This document shows, one piece after another, positions 10,959 to 23,041 of a stretch of DNA of 64,000 nucleotides. Both the position numbers and the translations under genes were made by a program. How positions within the stretch are numbered: the stretch's first letter is position 1; the number at the start of each line of letters is the position of its first letter. The DNA comes from Pictodentalium vernedei (Eukaryota > Mollusca > Scaphopoda > Dentaliida > Dentaliidae). The stretch lies in NCBI GenBank assembly GCA_031216915.1, contig CM062297.1:826734786-826798785 (forward strand), read 5' to 3'. The notes beneath the pieces were generated by a model, which saw nothing but the letters and a program-made list of their open reading frames with translations, was not told the DNA's origin and ran no database searches.

Positions 10959-11844
10959 TAATGTAGTATTATAACTTGTATGCAGCCGTAGTTTTGCTTG
11001 TAGTTGATCGTAAAGCAACTGTTAGTGTGTTTGTTTTTAGCAAATTTCAAATGCTGTATGGGTCTTAATTATTGTATGCTATTGAAGATTGTTTCATTGT
11101 ACTTATTGAATTATAAGGCCTCAAAATAAGTTGTGAACGGTCATTCAGGTTACGCGAAGGTTATGATGATTCAAATATGTATAACCTGCTGACCGCCCGC
11201 GATCGTTTTCAATGGTAAACAAAAACTTTTATTGATAATAACAAGATTCAAACATAGAGAATTATTCACTCAGAAACGACCAGAAAATCTGATAAAAATA
11301 GGCAAGGTATAAATAATAAACCATATGCATGAATTAAACCTGACTAATTTCAAAATATCTGTATCTGAACTCGTCAATTTATGTTATAAGAGCTCAGGCC
11401 AGTCACTAACTCAATCATTCAATCAATCGAGGTAAGCAAACTTTCTGACATATTTAATTGGGATACGAGTGCGAGTTTATGTGGAGGGGAGGATACTGGC
11501 TGGATAAGCTGAAAGTTTCTAAAATAAAAATGTGAGATTTTCAGTTTTTAAAAACAAAAATTTCATTTTTTGGGAGAGGGGGGGGGGGGGGGGATAATTT
11601 TCTAACCAGCATTATTACCCACCACATAAAATCACTTACCATTTTTAACTTGAACTGGGCACATAAATTCAAATACAACTAGAAATCAATTAAAATTAAC
11701 ACTGTTCATGAAACATTACTCCTCCTTTGTGGAAAGACATTTGCGTTTCAATGGGTCTGAGAAAAGCACCTTCCAGGAGACAGCTGGACCAGCCCTTGAA
11801 ATACCTTTATTCTTCTTACTTCTCTTGATTTTATTTGAATCTTT
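10959..11844. other. No gene; G16 run
   Basis: Nothing recognised apart from a run of 16 G at 11578-11593. Confidence 0.5.
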
Positions 11845-12201
11845 GGGGGCTTGGTGGCTCAAAGGCCCTCTGTGTCCTCAAAAAGGTCTTGGTTCGAATC
11901 CCACCAGCGTCAACCGCATTGTGTCCTTGGGTGAGACACTTCTCCCCCATTCCCCACATGAGGGCATGGTGGCATTGTGTACTAAGGCACACTGCACATT
12001 GATGGTGCACATGTCTTCAACCAATGCTTAACCCTGCTTGTGTGGAGTTTGTATGTTGGGGAGATGTGAGTTGCTCGTCGTTGCTCAGTGGTTCTCTCCA
12101 GGCACTCCAGCTTCCTCCACCCATAAAACTGTTGTGGTCATGATTAGCCATTGTGCAGAAATATGTGACCTTCAACACCAGTAAAAAATAAATAAATAAA
12201 T
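11845..12201 (+). mobile_element. SINE with tRNA-derived head
   Basis: The head carries a pol III A-box-like TGGTGGCTCAAAGGC and a perfect B box, GGTTCGAATCC (11891-11901). The body (GTGTCCTTGGGTGAGACAC, CATGTCTTCAACCAATGC, CTCCAGCTTCCTCCACCC) is the one in the 5S-headed SINE at 5542. The tail is an AATA-rich repeat. Approximate flanking repeats ATTTGAATCT and ATTTGAACATCT suggest a degraded target duplication. Confidence 0.8.
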
Positions 12202-12365
12202 ATTTGAACATCTAAAGTTTATTTTCCATTTTTTCATTGCCGATATCACTGTGTACATTATATATGGTGGCTTTGCCCATGTTTGGTAATGATGTTTCAC
12301 AGTCCTTATGGCTTAACAGTTCTTTTCGCATGGTTTCTTGCCTCCACATTACATTAGTTGCGCTC

Positions 12366-13118
12366 TCAAATGATGATGTCATTAAACTCATATGAGATTC
12401 GAAAGTAGTTTTCAGTGATGTGAATTTTCTTACTGTCAATCTCATGTTTCATCTCGTTCATTTCTTCATTTTTAAGAACATTTAAAGTTTTCAGGATTTC
12501 AGTCACTGTATTATCATTTAGTTCTACTTCCCTTTTGTCACCACCAACGCCGGTGTCATCAGTTGGTTTTATCAGGTTTTCAATGAATTCATTGCCCTCA
12601 TCCCCGATGGATAAATCTAGTTCACAGAAATCCACTGGTTCAATACTAGGAGGTACCACTGCTTCACTCTCAGGTTTTGAATTGGTCGAACCTGTATAAT
12701 TGTTATCACCACACTTTTGAAAAAAAGACATTGTCATGATCTCAGTCCATCCTGTCCGAATGTCGGAACAAGAGTATGTAATTCAAAACATTTAAACTAT
12801 GCTGAGGTGTTCAGGTAGCATCTGTAGATGTGCATAAAAGTTTCAAAATTTTTGATTTGGCCCGATTGGTTCCAGTGGAACCAGGGTGGGTGGGAAATTT
12901 TATATTTTTTCTTCTGGTAATTATACTACTGCCAGCAGGTCCCTCCTTCAGTATCGATTTTGAAAGAAGAGAGCGAGTTCTTTGTCTTCCCTGAAATACA
13001 GATGCAAACTGCTCACACTTATCTTTATCCTTCTTGATTAGCTGGAAGTCTACAAGTTATGCAATCTCACCTGGCTGCAGTCTACCGGGACCATCTGGAA
13101 ACGAACATTTCATCATTG
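12366..13118 (-). pseudogene. Degraded coding remnant, unidentified
   Basis: On the minus strand a protein-like reading runs from about 13118. It includes KCSFPDGPGRLQPGE, one TAA, then VDFQLIKKDKDKCEQF, GRQRTRSLLSKSILKEGPAG and SIITRRKN, up to a stop near 12790. After a shift, a second frame (12737-12366) is acidic: PPSIEPVDFCELDLSIGDEG and NDNTVTEILKTLNVLK. Codon-like composition and few stops suggest a former gene or retrogene. The PPS...DF.EL motif recurs in the remnant at 17639. I do not recognise the family. Confidence 0.35.
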
Positions 13119-14375
13119 TAAAAGCATGACGTCATGAAACGACTACATAGCAGGTTCTTCCTTTGTATTTATTGCCAGTAATGCTACAGTCCTTGCCCAA
13201 ACACATCAACTTAAATTATAATATTTGAGTACAGAACACCTCTGCACTCAAAGCTTGGTGCACGCATCTCGTTCATTTATGTGCAGATGAGTGCCCTCAT
13301 TTACAGACCTGGGTTTCTGGATAAGCAGAGGCAAAGCTCTTTTTTGCATGGAAATAAAAATAACATAAGTTTTGTTGAATGAGCTATATTCTACTGATTG
13401 CTTATCACTATATTTAAAATCAAATATTTATTTACAAAATTAAATAACTATTAATGTGATAACAAATTTCAAGTTTAAATATAGCCAAGCTACAACATTC
13501 AAAGGTGGTGGGAAAAGCGAGGACTCGGGATGCTGGTTTATAGGTGATTTGCATCGCCCGCCAAGCAGCTGCCAGAGGACACACATCCTGCCACCCAAAG
13601 CCACTGTGAGATCATCACTCATATGGCAGCCTATTCAAGGTGCCTGAAGTGACGCTACCGTGAAGATTCACTAGAACTGCTTCAAGGACAGGATAGAGAA
13701 TCTGTCCAAGCAACCCACCCTTAGAATGAGATTACTAATAAACATGCTCATAGATATTGAGGAACAACTTCCTCGCATGAATTTCCGCTAACTAATAGAT
13801 GATGAGCAATGGGAGCTGTCTTGAAGGAAATTGTGGCTCTCATTGTAACATCTGGAAATCAAATTAACTATAAAATTGAAACAACAAATATTGTATGAAC
13901 CCTCGCTGATGCCAAAAAATGCTTCAAGAATGCAACCATCACACCAGGAAGAAAAGATGACTTCAAACCCTCGTCTATGCCATCACCCCACAGGTGTTTC
14001 TGGAAACATCTATATATATGAGATTTTTTGGAGCAACGAACTCTCATCAGTGCATCTATTCCCTGGTCACATTATCTACGGCTTAAACATCCCTCTTCCC
14101 TCCATGTAACTATTATCAGTACATTTGGAAGAGTTTACAGCCTGTCACTAGCTGACCTCTTCCTCCTCGAATGCCTATGGTTTAATTGTTACATGTATGG
14201 AAAAAGCAAACATCATCACATTTGCTTCCACATGAGAAAATGATTTCAGAACATGTGTAAACAGGAACTGGCCAACCAGCTACCCACATCAGCAGGTCAC
14301 TACAGTGCTGTTGGATGGAGATACTTGAAGGCATCCTATTTCCAGCGACCCATGAGCCGAATCAGAGCAACTGAA
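13119..14375. other. No gene recognised
   Basis: Several 60-77 codon frames at 13440-14243 lack known motifs and conflict in phase. Possibly an old decayed element. Confidence 0.4.
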
Positions 14376-14400
14376 CCCCCCCCCCCCCCCCCCCCCCCCC
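14376..14400 (+). repeat. C25 homopolymer
   Basis: Twenty-five consecutive C in otherwise mixed sequence. Confidence 0.9.
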
Positions 14401-15656
14401 AGCCCCACTAGCTGGTAATGTTGTGTTACAGGTACAGAAACTATGGCCCTTGTAACCTGGATCAAGACCGCAAAACTCTATAACTTTACAGTTCCTGCTA
14501 ATCCCCGAGCCAAACAGGTGCAAAGACAGCACCATCTACTAAGCCTCGCAAATCCAAATAGGCTTGGAGAATTATCACTGGACAACAGCTGGGGTGGGAT
14601 TCTTTCTCAAGCTCACTGCATGTGAGCATGCATTTATGTTGTATTTAATGTTACGGAAAACTATCACCACATCATTGTGATTGCACTGAACATCTGAAAA
14701 ATTGCACTACTTTATTCTTGTCTCCCTGTCGTGACACGTATAGCTCCCCAATCTTAGCAAAAGCATAAGAAGCGATGGTGTAGAGGGCACTAAAAAATGC
14801 ATTCTGATATACACTAGAAACCTATCTGGTGAGGTCCCTTATTAAAGTACTCAGAACAACTTTGGTTATATGCATTCGCATGTCCATACAAGGATGTAAG
14901 CGCTGAATGCCCACTATCATTTTTCGCACCACAAATAAAGATGTTGGGTCAAATACACCCATCAGCTTATAGTGGTATGAAATTGGAAAGCATGAATAAA
15001 ATAAGAGCTTGCCAAATAAATTTTTGAGGAAAGGTGGGCCTCAAACAGGCAAAACAGTAGATAAACGAACAGGGAATGTGACCGTAATACCAAACTCCGA
15101 CGAGAAGGATCACCGAACTTTATGCCAATTGAGTATTTGGGGCTAGTGAATTTTGCAGAATACGATTTAATGTCCTATTAAGTTAAAAAAGCTGAGATGA
15201 TCTGGAACTGTTGATGACAGCTTGCTGTCCTATGGTGCCAATTTGCAGAATTTTTATACCTATAATTGAGAAAGACAGTCAGCTAACTGCAAGGGGTTCT
15301 GCAGCCCTGCCCACTGTGGAAGCAGTTACAAAAACCCTTATAAAATTGACACCCTTGCCTACATCCTACTTTGACATTCCGATTACTTCCGAAGACATTC
15401 TGCTTTTCCACTGAAGGATCAAGTTAGTCTCTGAACCATGGCTCCAATTGGAGGTCATTCCATTTAATTGAATGGTTTACCTGTTTCAGCATCCAAAATT
15501 CCCTATCATAAAATGCAGTTTCCTTTCGCTGCTGCAATAGATGGAATTCTTGACATGTATTGCAGCAAGCTAGTATTTTCCAGTGGGTATTTTGTGAGGT
15601 ATACAGTCATGAACACCTCAAAGATAAATAGCCTTTGTGTAATGCGCAGTATGCCT
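14401..15656. other. No gene recognised
   Basis: Only short frames without recognisable domains, and no repeat structure seen. Confidence 0.45.
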
Positions 15657-16350
15657 TTAGCAGAAATACAGCTTATGTGCCCAGGAACATCAGACCTACT
15701 CAGGGTTCCCGCACCTCCTTGAATTCCTTTAAAGTCCTTGAATTTCAAAACCCCCTCCCAAGGACCTGGAAACTCCTTGAATTTTGAAGCACCTCCTGGA
15801 AACTCCTGGAATTTTGGAAAAATCGAGTCGGTTGCTCACTGGATTAATTCAACTCTAACATTTTTCCTTCTTCCCAACACATGGTCGCTTTATACTCCTT
15901 GGAAAACCCCTGAATTTCACCCAGCTGACTCCTGGAAACTCCTTGAAAAATTGATCTGAACCTCCTGGAAACTCCTGGAATTCACTTCTCAATTTGGTGC
16001 AGGAACCCTGCTACTGTTCTTTATGGTGGAGGATCAGTAATGATCTGGGGATGCCTCTCTCATGATTGTAAACTTGAAATGGTGACTGTATGTGGGAATC
16101 TCGGTGGTCATCAGTACATCCAGGACATTGTTGTGCCCCATTTTGACAACCACCTTTTGGCTACTTGTCCTGTATTCATGGACAACAATGCAAGCCCACT
16201 TGTGTTGTCTTTCGTTTGTCAATAGACCATTCTTTCCGCAAACAATCACTTTTGGCCATCTTAAAGATAGCATGCAAGTGATGACAGTTTCCATTAACAG
16301 CACTGCAGGAAAAATTAGGGGGTGCTTAATTAAATTCCAGGTGTATATTA
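15657..16350 (+). pseudogene. Tc1-like transposase fragment split by a MITE (plus-strand copy)
   Basis: GGGSVMIWGCLSHDCKLEMV, GGHQYIQDIVVPHFDNH and CPVFMDNNASP at 16020-16205 are the Tc1/mariner DDE core around the second catalytic Asp. The first Asp region and the LNP.EHIWD Glu segment are absent, and a stop follows. Homology with the minus-strand copy starts at about 15657, is interrupted at 15701-16010 by a MITE, and continues to about 16350 in the 3' non-coding tail. The fragment is dead. Confidence 0.85.
15701..16010. mobile_element. Small TIR MITE with internal minisatellite, 5-bp target duplication
   Basis: Inverted ends CAGGGTTCCCGCACC and GGTGCAGGAACCCTG bound 310 bases. These are made largely of a ~22-base repeat (CTCCTGGAAACTCCTTGAAT). 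CTACT is duplicated on both sides (15696-15700, 16011-16015). The uninterrupted Tc1 paralogue at ~17540-17560 (minus strand) has a single CTACT at this place, giving a natural empty site. A CAGGG terminus with a 5-bp duplication fits the hAT5-type group. Confidence 0.85.
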
Positions 16351-16869
16351 TGGTTAAATTTCACTTTGATACATGTCCTGTACATGGGATTCAGCCTAGA
16401 ATGAATATTTTGTCATTTTCTGGAAAAAAATCAAAATTGCCGGCAACCCTTTTTGGCATTTTATATTTATTTATATTTGTTCCCCCTATAATGGCTGTGT
16501 ATGATTGAGTCTGTGTATGTTACAGTGTGAGATTGTGGTCCTCGAAAGTGATGGAATTTTATTTGTGGTTGATCACAAATGAACATAATTTGATAGCACA
16601 TCAGGTTGCAATATTGATAAATTGAAATTAATTTGAAGCCATAAATACAAGTACATTTAGAAGCTTACCACACTTTCTAAACCAATGTATAAAACAAAGC
16701 CTTTAATTACCAATTTACTTGAGCAAATATTAGGATAGAAAATTGATTTGTTTTTGTATTTAATCCCAAAGTTCATTCTGAGCTTGTGCTTCAGTGACTA
16801 ACCCCAAAAATATTCAAAGCAAGTCTGTTCTAAAAAGTCAAGTTGCCCAAAAATGTAAATTATGAGATT

Positions 16870-17590
16870 CATATACACCTGGAACTTAGTTTGTTTTTTT
16901 TTGCAGTGGTGTCAATAGAAACTGTCATTTCTTTCATACTATCTTTCAGATGACCAAAAGGGATTGTTTGGGGAAAGAATGGTCTATTGACAAATGAAAG
17001 GGAACACAATGATGAAAATATGCTGTATTTTAATGGCGCTAATTAAACAAATGTCACTAATGTTTGTGATGGAAAAGTGTTCTCTCGACAATTTCGTTGC
17101 TGGAATGGTCCATGACGAAACAACAGTGAGCCATCTGATACGTTCCAGAGGAAACTGCTGCCACTCCTCATGCAATGCAGCTTCCAAATTGGCCAAATTC
17201 TGTAAAGGCAAATTCCTTGCTTGTGCACAACGTCCAAGAAGGTCCCAGATGTGTTCTGTGGGATTCAAATAATGGCTCATTGCAGACCAAGGTAGTGTTG
17301 TAATAGCATTGTTCTGAAGGAATGCTTCTAGAGCATGGAAACTGTGTGGCCTTGCATTGTCGTCCATGAATACAGGGCAAGTAGCCAACGGGTGGTTATC
17401 AAAATGAGGCAAGACAACCGGATTGCGAATGTCCCGGATGTACTAATGACCATTGAGATTCCCACATGCAGTCACCATATCAAATTTACAACCATGAGAG
17501 AGGTATCCCCACATCATTACTGATCCTTCACAAGGAATAGTAGGTCTGATGTTCCTGGGCATGTGAGCAGTATTTTCTGTGCCTCCACAC
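16870..17590 (-). pseudogene. Tc1-like transposase fragment (minus-strand copy)
   Basis: The minus-strand reading gives GSVMMWGYLSHGCKFDMV (to about 17440), a frameshift, then PHFDNHPLATCPVFMDDNAR. LPWSAMSHYLNPTEHIWDLL supplies the Glu region of the DD34E triad. It ends in a stop at 16984. The N-terminal helix-turn-helix and first catalytic Asp are missing. It faces the plus-strand copy, and the shared tails (16205-16350 and 16870-17000) form a long inverted repeat around an AT-rich spacer (16351-16869) with no gene. Confidence 0.85.
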
Positions 17591-17638
17591 TCTCTTGCGA
17601 CCACCTGTAACGCGAAGCAGGAACCTACTGTCGTCTGA

Positions 17639-18063
17639 CTAATGGTATCTGGATGGATCTGGTGAGTGAATTGTTGTATTCCAGGCTTCTTCGATAATAT
17701 CCATTGTTGTGGTTGGTGTTGGCTCGGGTCCTTTATTATGTAACTCAGCAAAGTCAATGATTTTTACACTCGGTGGTGGTGAATCCGTCATGGATGTTTT
17801 ACCGTTGGTGTTTGTTGAAAATGTTTCACCATTTAAGGTTGTCACTTTAGATAGCTTTGTATGGCTGGAATTCGTGGCCAGTTGAAAATTTATGTCCGTT
17901 TGAGAACCACAATTTTCGTGAGTGATGGTTGTAGGGGTCTCCGTTAGTGTGCCGCAGTCTTTTGAAGATGTCGTTGGCACATGGGGTATTTTATGCTGTT
18001 TGGCTAGATGTTTCTTGAGATATTCTTTGCATTGGAAAAATGAATGGCATATGGGGCACTCCT
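17639..18063 (-). pseudogene. C2H2 zinc-finger coding remnant
   Basis: The minus-strand reading from 18060 starts ECPICHSFFQCKEYLKKH and continues LAKQHKIPHVP. This fits a C2H2 finger, C-x2-C-x12-H-x4-H. A Ser/Thr-rich stretch of about 110 residues without domains follows, including PPPSVKIIDFAELHNKG. The frame then runs out at 17639 next to the Tc1 relic. An AAAAG before GAGTGCCCC could be a splice acceptor. A host exon or transposon-borne gene piece are both possible. I cannot name the gene. Confidence 0.4.
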
Positions 18064-18249
18064 TTTATCCGGTTTGTCTGTGAGACTGTTGTGTCACTGT
18101 AACCCTTGATATTGTTTGTAGCTCGCTTGAAAGATTGCACATTGAAAAGCTATTTTCGAAATTGTTTTGCATCCCTTGCTTCTCTCGCATTAGACTTTGG
18201 GAACATTGTCCTTATTGTGATGTCAAAGGGGCATACCCCAAACCAAAAT

Positions 18250-18765
18250 GCCGTGCTTATCTGCTTGCTAGTAACTAGCTAGTGACTAGCTAGCGCACGG
18301 TTCCATAAACGCCCTATTGCGTGCTAACTGCTAGCTCACAATAAGCACGCGACTAGCTCGCAACAAGCATGTGACTAGCTCACAATAAGCGTACTCTAGC
18401 TCACCTCAAGCTCGCATTAGCTCGCAACAAGCACGTGACTAGCTCGCAACAATAAGCGTACTCTAGCTCACCTCAAGCTCGCATTAGCTCGCAACAAGCA
18501 CGCGACGAGCTCGCAACAAGCACACGACTAGCTTGCAACAAGCACGCGACTAGCTTGCAATAAGCATGCAACTAGCTCGCAACAAGTACACACTAGCTTG
18601 CAACAAGCACGTGACTAGCGTGCAATAAGCATGCTATTGCTCGCAACAAGCATGCACTAGCTCGCAACAAGCATCCACTAGCTCGCAACAAGCGTGCGAC
18701 TTGCTCGCAATAAGCATGCACAGGCTCGCAATAAGCACGCACTAGCTCGCAAAAGTCACTCAAAA
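18250..18765 (+). repeat. ~22-bp minisatellite (left arm)
   Basis: About two dozen degenerate units of the type CTAGCTCGCAACAAGCACGC. The inverted counterpart is at 21975-22240 (GAGCTAGTCGCATGCTTCTG and relatives). Confidence 0.85.
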
Positions 18766-18959
18766 TCAATCCATTGACCCCCCAGTGGGGGGTGAGTGGT
18801 CATGAGGTATTTATTTTTTTTGTGCGTAAAAATCACCATCAGTTCTTCAAAATACTTTTTGGAGCCCAAAAGTTTGTTAGGCCTAACTGAACCTCAGGGG
18901 TGGGTGTAGACGGGTTATAGAGGTACTTTTTTTTTTAATAAAATCACTCTGAGGCCTTC

Positions 18960-19490
18960 AAAATTTGAAAAAAATTAGTCATGCCATTTAACCAAAGTTA
19001 TTGTCTGAAAACCACAAAATTTACAGATCAAATCATTCAAGGGGCATAACTCGAGAACGGTAAAGTATGGTCAAAAGTGAACTTGAGCTTTGTATTTTGT
19101 GATCAAAAACAAAATCTGAAAATTTGAAAAATATCAGTCGTGCCATACTTAGTTATCATCTGGAAAGCACAAAATTGACAAATTTGCAATCATAAAAGGG
19201 GAATAACTGTGGAATGATGTATGCGATTATAGTCAAACATGAGCGGTGCCTTGTAATCGAAAACAAAATCTGAGAATTTGAAACAAATCGGTCATGGCAA
19301 ACTCAAGTTATCGTAAGGAAACCACAAAATTCACAAATTCACAATTATTCAAGAATAACTCTCGAACGGTATGCACGATTGTGGTCAAAAGTGAACTTGA
19401 GCTACATGTTGTGAGCTAAAACAAATCTTGAAAATTTGAAAGCAATCGGCCAGGGCAAACTAAAGTTCTCATCCTGAAACCAAAATGGAT
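18960..19490 (+). repeat. ~170-bp tandem repeat, three units
   Basis: Units share AACCACAAAATT.ACA, ATAACTC.GAACGGTA, GTCAAAAGTGAACTTGAGCT and AAAATTTGAAA.AAATC.GTC, diverged by substitutions and small indels. They lie inside the 18237-22259 element and are followed by GGATGGACAGATGGATGGAC near 19490. Confidence 0.75.
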
Positions 19491-20166
19491 GGACAGATGG
19501 ATGGACAGACAGGCGCACATACAAATGACTACTTAGGTAGCTAGGATTTATTAAAACAGGATACTAATGTAGCTAATAGCTGTTATTTGGCTAGCCACAT
19601 AACAGACCATCAAATTCTATGGTGGGGTTTAGAGATGAGGGTAAAGAATAGGGTGAGGGTATTCTAGTGAGGGATTTAAAGTTGGGGTGGGATGGGGTTA
19701 GGGTCAGTAAAGAGTAGGGTTAGGGTTTGCTACCATCCCAATTGAATAGCATTACTCTGGGATTTAGGGTTGTGGGGTGGGAATATGGTCAGTAAAGGGT
19801 AGGGTTAGAGTTTGCTACATAAAAATAGCCACATAAGTATCCATTTGTTGGAATGGACGGATGGACAGAGAATGCCATACTATAATACGTTCCATTTTTT
19901 AAACAGACTTATAAAAAGACACCAACTACTAACTAGTTAAACTTTTTGTCATTCTAAAAATTTAAATTAACACTGAAACAGAGATAAATATGCAAATTAG
20001 GTCTTTAGCTTGTATTTAGACAGTTCAGCATAAAAAAAGCTAGTGTCCAATGGAAGAAAGGTCACAATTCAGCTAGGTTCCAGGGTCCGTTCATCATTAA
20101 GTTACTGTTGAAAGAGATTTTTTAGTCATCTGGTGGTAAATGTTTTAGCCAAACTTAAGCTAAATA

Positions 20167-20608
20167 CAGGGTATCCACCAGGGGTTGGGGAATGAGTCCA
20201 TGGTGCAGCCTGTTGGAAAATTTTGATATCCAGGGTCCCGGACCCCCCATTTTGATCCATCTGAGTGTGTTAGCAGCTGTATTTCACCTAAATTTTTGGA
20301 CCTCAAGAAGTATTTAAAATTATGTATCAAAATAAAATTTGCAGCATTCCAATTGAAACAATAAAAAATCCGAACATACCTGTTATGATGGTGTACAACA
20401 CCAACAATATGTATAATACTGCTTTTAATATGGGAGAACTGGTGATTTGTTTACAATAATGGCAAAACGTAACTGAGATTACAATGAATTAAATATCCTG
20501 TGATACATGTGCTTTGGCATAACTAAACGATAACTCAAATAACAGTACCAACTGGTGGAAGGAATGCGTCCTTTTGATGTACTCCGTGCCCACCTAGCGG
20601 AAACCCTG
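20167..20608. mobile_element. hAT-like MITE nested in the 4-kb element
   Basis: Ends CAGGGTATCCACCAGG and the inverse of CAGGGTTTCCGCTAGG enclose 442 bases. CTAAATA is repeated exactly on each side (20160-20166, 20609-20615). No coding sequence. Confidence 0.75.
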
Positions 20609-21121
20609 CTAAATAGCTATGTATTTAAACTGATGTTTTAATCATTAGCTGATCCTGGAAATGAGTTACTGATTGGTTAGGGCATAAAAGTAACAGTTGC
20701 AGTGCCCCTGGCCGCAATGCATTGACCTAATGGCCCTAAAAGCAGTCCCAATCATTGCTCATGATAGACAACATTCATATGGAATACAAAAGTTCTACAT
20801 GTGACATACTAGAGTTCACAGAAATAAGAGGGATGGATGGACTGATGAACAGAAGGACATACAAAGTTGCTGCTATATATCACCACCCACCCCACCCCCC
20901 TTTTTCATAATTAGGAAGGAAGTGCATAGAAAGTGTAGCTGCAGGAGTGTAGGCTGGTGAATGTAGCTTCATTGTACCAGTTCACTGCTGCTGGAGTGTA
21001 CTAGAATATTTATGCCACCTGTAGAGGCATTTTATACAACACAACTACCTCGGAAAAAGGAGACCTAAGAACATATCTGAAAATTATAATGGATCATACT
21101 TACATTTTTTACTAATTTATC

Positions 21122-21777
21122 CAGGATGGGGCCACCAAAAATTTGCAAGACGTGATGTGGGGGTGGGTGGGTCTCTTGAGTGCGCCAAAAATGTGCATTT
21201 CCAACTTGTGCAGTTTTTTGAATTTTGAAAAAATATATCAATATATCAGTTAATATCAGTTAATACATACCATCATTTGTGTTTCAAACCTTAAAGATGA
21301 TGTACATCACACTCTTAACATAAATACAACATCAGGAGGCTTTATATGTGAGAATATTGTGCTTAATCTGGGAAAATGTCACACGTTAGTAGGGGGTGGT
21401 TGTCATGTTCGAAATATAGAAAATGTGCATACAATATTTTGGGAACAGTTCAAATGAAAATTTGTTCCCGTATATGTACACCTGCTCTGGCCAAGCCTGA
21501 TAATGAACAGCTTGTCATTTGTAGATTGGGGCCCACAGCAGCCCACAGAGGTTTAAATTGGTGGTACCAGTTTAAGAACATTATGAAAACCCCCTAAAGA
21601 CAGCTGTGCCTACTAAGTTTATAAGTTTATTTTGGATTTTAATGGGACAGCGGGGTGGGGTTGTCTGAGAACGGTAGTACAAAATTTGCACATAGGGGTG
21701 GGTGGGTGTAAAAAGGAGCTGAATAAAAAATAGGACGTCACGTCTTGCAAATTTTTAGTGGCTCCCCCCCGCCCCTG
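21122..21777. mobile_element. hAT-like MITE nested in the 4-kb element
   Basis: Ends of CAGG..GGGG type share GCCACYAAAAATTTGCAAGA in inverted orientation (21131-21150 and about 21744-21763). Flanks ATTTATC (21115-21121) and ATTTATG (21778-21784) look like a near-perfect target duplication. Non-autonomous. Confidence 0.7.
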
Positions 21778-22380
21778 ATTTATGATTTGAAATACTCCTT
21801 CATCCATTTCTGAATAACTGGCACAAGAATTAAGTGTAACATATACTTATTTGTGCTATGAACAGAAAATCCATTATCCTTGAAAACTGCTCATCTCAGA
21901 TTTCCCTCCACGTTTCAAAGTACTGTGATGTCAAATAAGCCAATGAAATTTTAGCAGGTTTTAGGTCAGCACAAGTATGTATTTGCACGCTTGGGTGAGC
22001 AAGTCACGCGCTTGTGTGAGCTAGTCGTGTGCTGCTGCGAGCTAGTCTGGCTTGTGCGAGCTAGTCGCATGCTTCTGTGAGCTAGTTCCGTGCTTCTGTG
22101 AGCAAGTTGCATGCGATAAGCGTACATTAAGCACCCCAATGTGGACATTTTGATCACAGAACACTGCATGCTTCCTGTGTGCTAGTCACAAGCTTTGCTA
22201 GTGACTAGCTAGTAACTAGCTAGGCACTCGCTTGTTGTAAGATTGCATTTTGGTTTGGGACACAAAACTTGAGCCTTGTCAAGAGCAATTGATTTTTGAA
22301 CAGATTCTTCCGTGTAGAAACACACTATTAACTTAACAAGGGTAACTCAAAACATGGGCCATGTTCGTAGTAACTTTAAA

Positions 22381-22999
22381 CAGGGTTCGCAAATTTATTT
22401 TTGCGGGACCTATTTATTTTTGTGAGACCCATTTCTGACGTGTCTTTTTCACACGAATTATGCTTATTTATCTTCAAATACGTAGATTGTTCAACCACCA
22501 TATCAAAGGCTATCGTAGTAATCATGTTTATCTAATTTTATTAAATTCCTGTTCACCATGAAAGAAATGTGAAACAAAACACTGAAAAATTGCTCCTGAA
22601 TCGTATTTTCAACCAGTTTGTTGATCTCACAACTCACAAGCAGCAGTTGCTACAGTGTTAACAATGTCAATTTCCATCAATCCTGATGCCAGGTAGTTGA
22701 TTTCATGCATATAGCAAAATTGACAATGTCTTTCATTTAACATTTTGCTTATCATGTAATGCAGTGGGAGCAAACTTTGCAAAGATTTTATGAGGACAGA
22801 AATATGCCATGGCACTCGATACAAGCGGCGGCATTTGGGGTGTCATTGCAGAATGCTGTCATAAATTCCAAAGGGTGAATAGATCTTATTCATGAAAAAC
22901 TGCTTATATTTTTGGCAGGAACGGTAATTGGTTCTCCTTAAGCATTCGCGAGAATGTCGCAGCAACGAATCAACTGTCCTCACAATTTGCGAAGCCCTA
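22381..22999. mobile_element. hAT-like remnant with CAGGGTTCGCAAATT ends
   Basis: The left end CAGGGTTCGCAAATT and right end AATTTGCGAAGCCCTA are inverted copies. The flanks ACTTTAAA and ACTTAAAG resemble an 8-bp duplication with an indel. A minus-strand 65-codon frame (22627-22824) lies inside but shows no clear transposase motif. Confidence 0.55.
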
Positions 23000-23041
23000 C
23001 TTAAAGGTATTGCGGGACATAAACATTTTGTAATTCAAAAG

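Larger units (their letters stand above)
18237..22259. mobile_element. 4-kb TIR element with inverted minisatellite arms (EnSpm/CACTA-like or foldback)
   Basis: Exact 15-base inverted ends CCCAAACCAAAATGC (18237) and GCATTTTGGTTTGGG (to 22259) are flanked by AC on each side (a possible 2-bp target duplication). Subterminal arms are arrays of a ~22-base unit, in one orientation at 18250-18765 and inverted at 21975-22240. The middle holds a 3-copy ~170-base tandem repeat and two nested hAT-like MITEs. No transposase was recognised. Short TIRs with subterminal repeats and a 2-bp duplication point to EnSpm/CACTA, but the first bases are not CACT, so the superfamily is uncertain. Confidence 0.65.

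Noticed and set aside
16984-17412. Active Tc1 transposase
   Set aside because: The N-terminal DNA-binding domain and first catalytic Asp are missing, and the frame is shifted near 17430.
18250-18765. CRISPR-like regular short repeats
   Set aside because: No unique spacers; contiguous degenerate minisatellite with an inverted counterpart inside a eukaryotic TIR element.
19610-19830. TAGGGTTAGGGT-like stretches suggesting interstitial telomere
   Set aside because: Only one or two adjacent hexamers in a degenerate GGGT-rich block; no array of TTAGGG.
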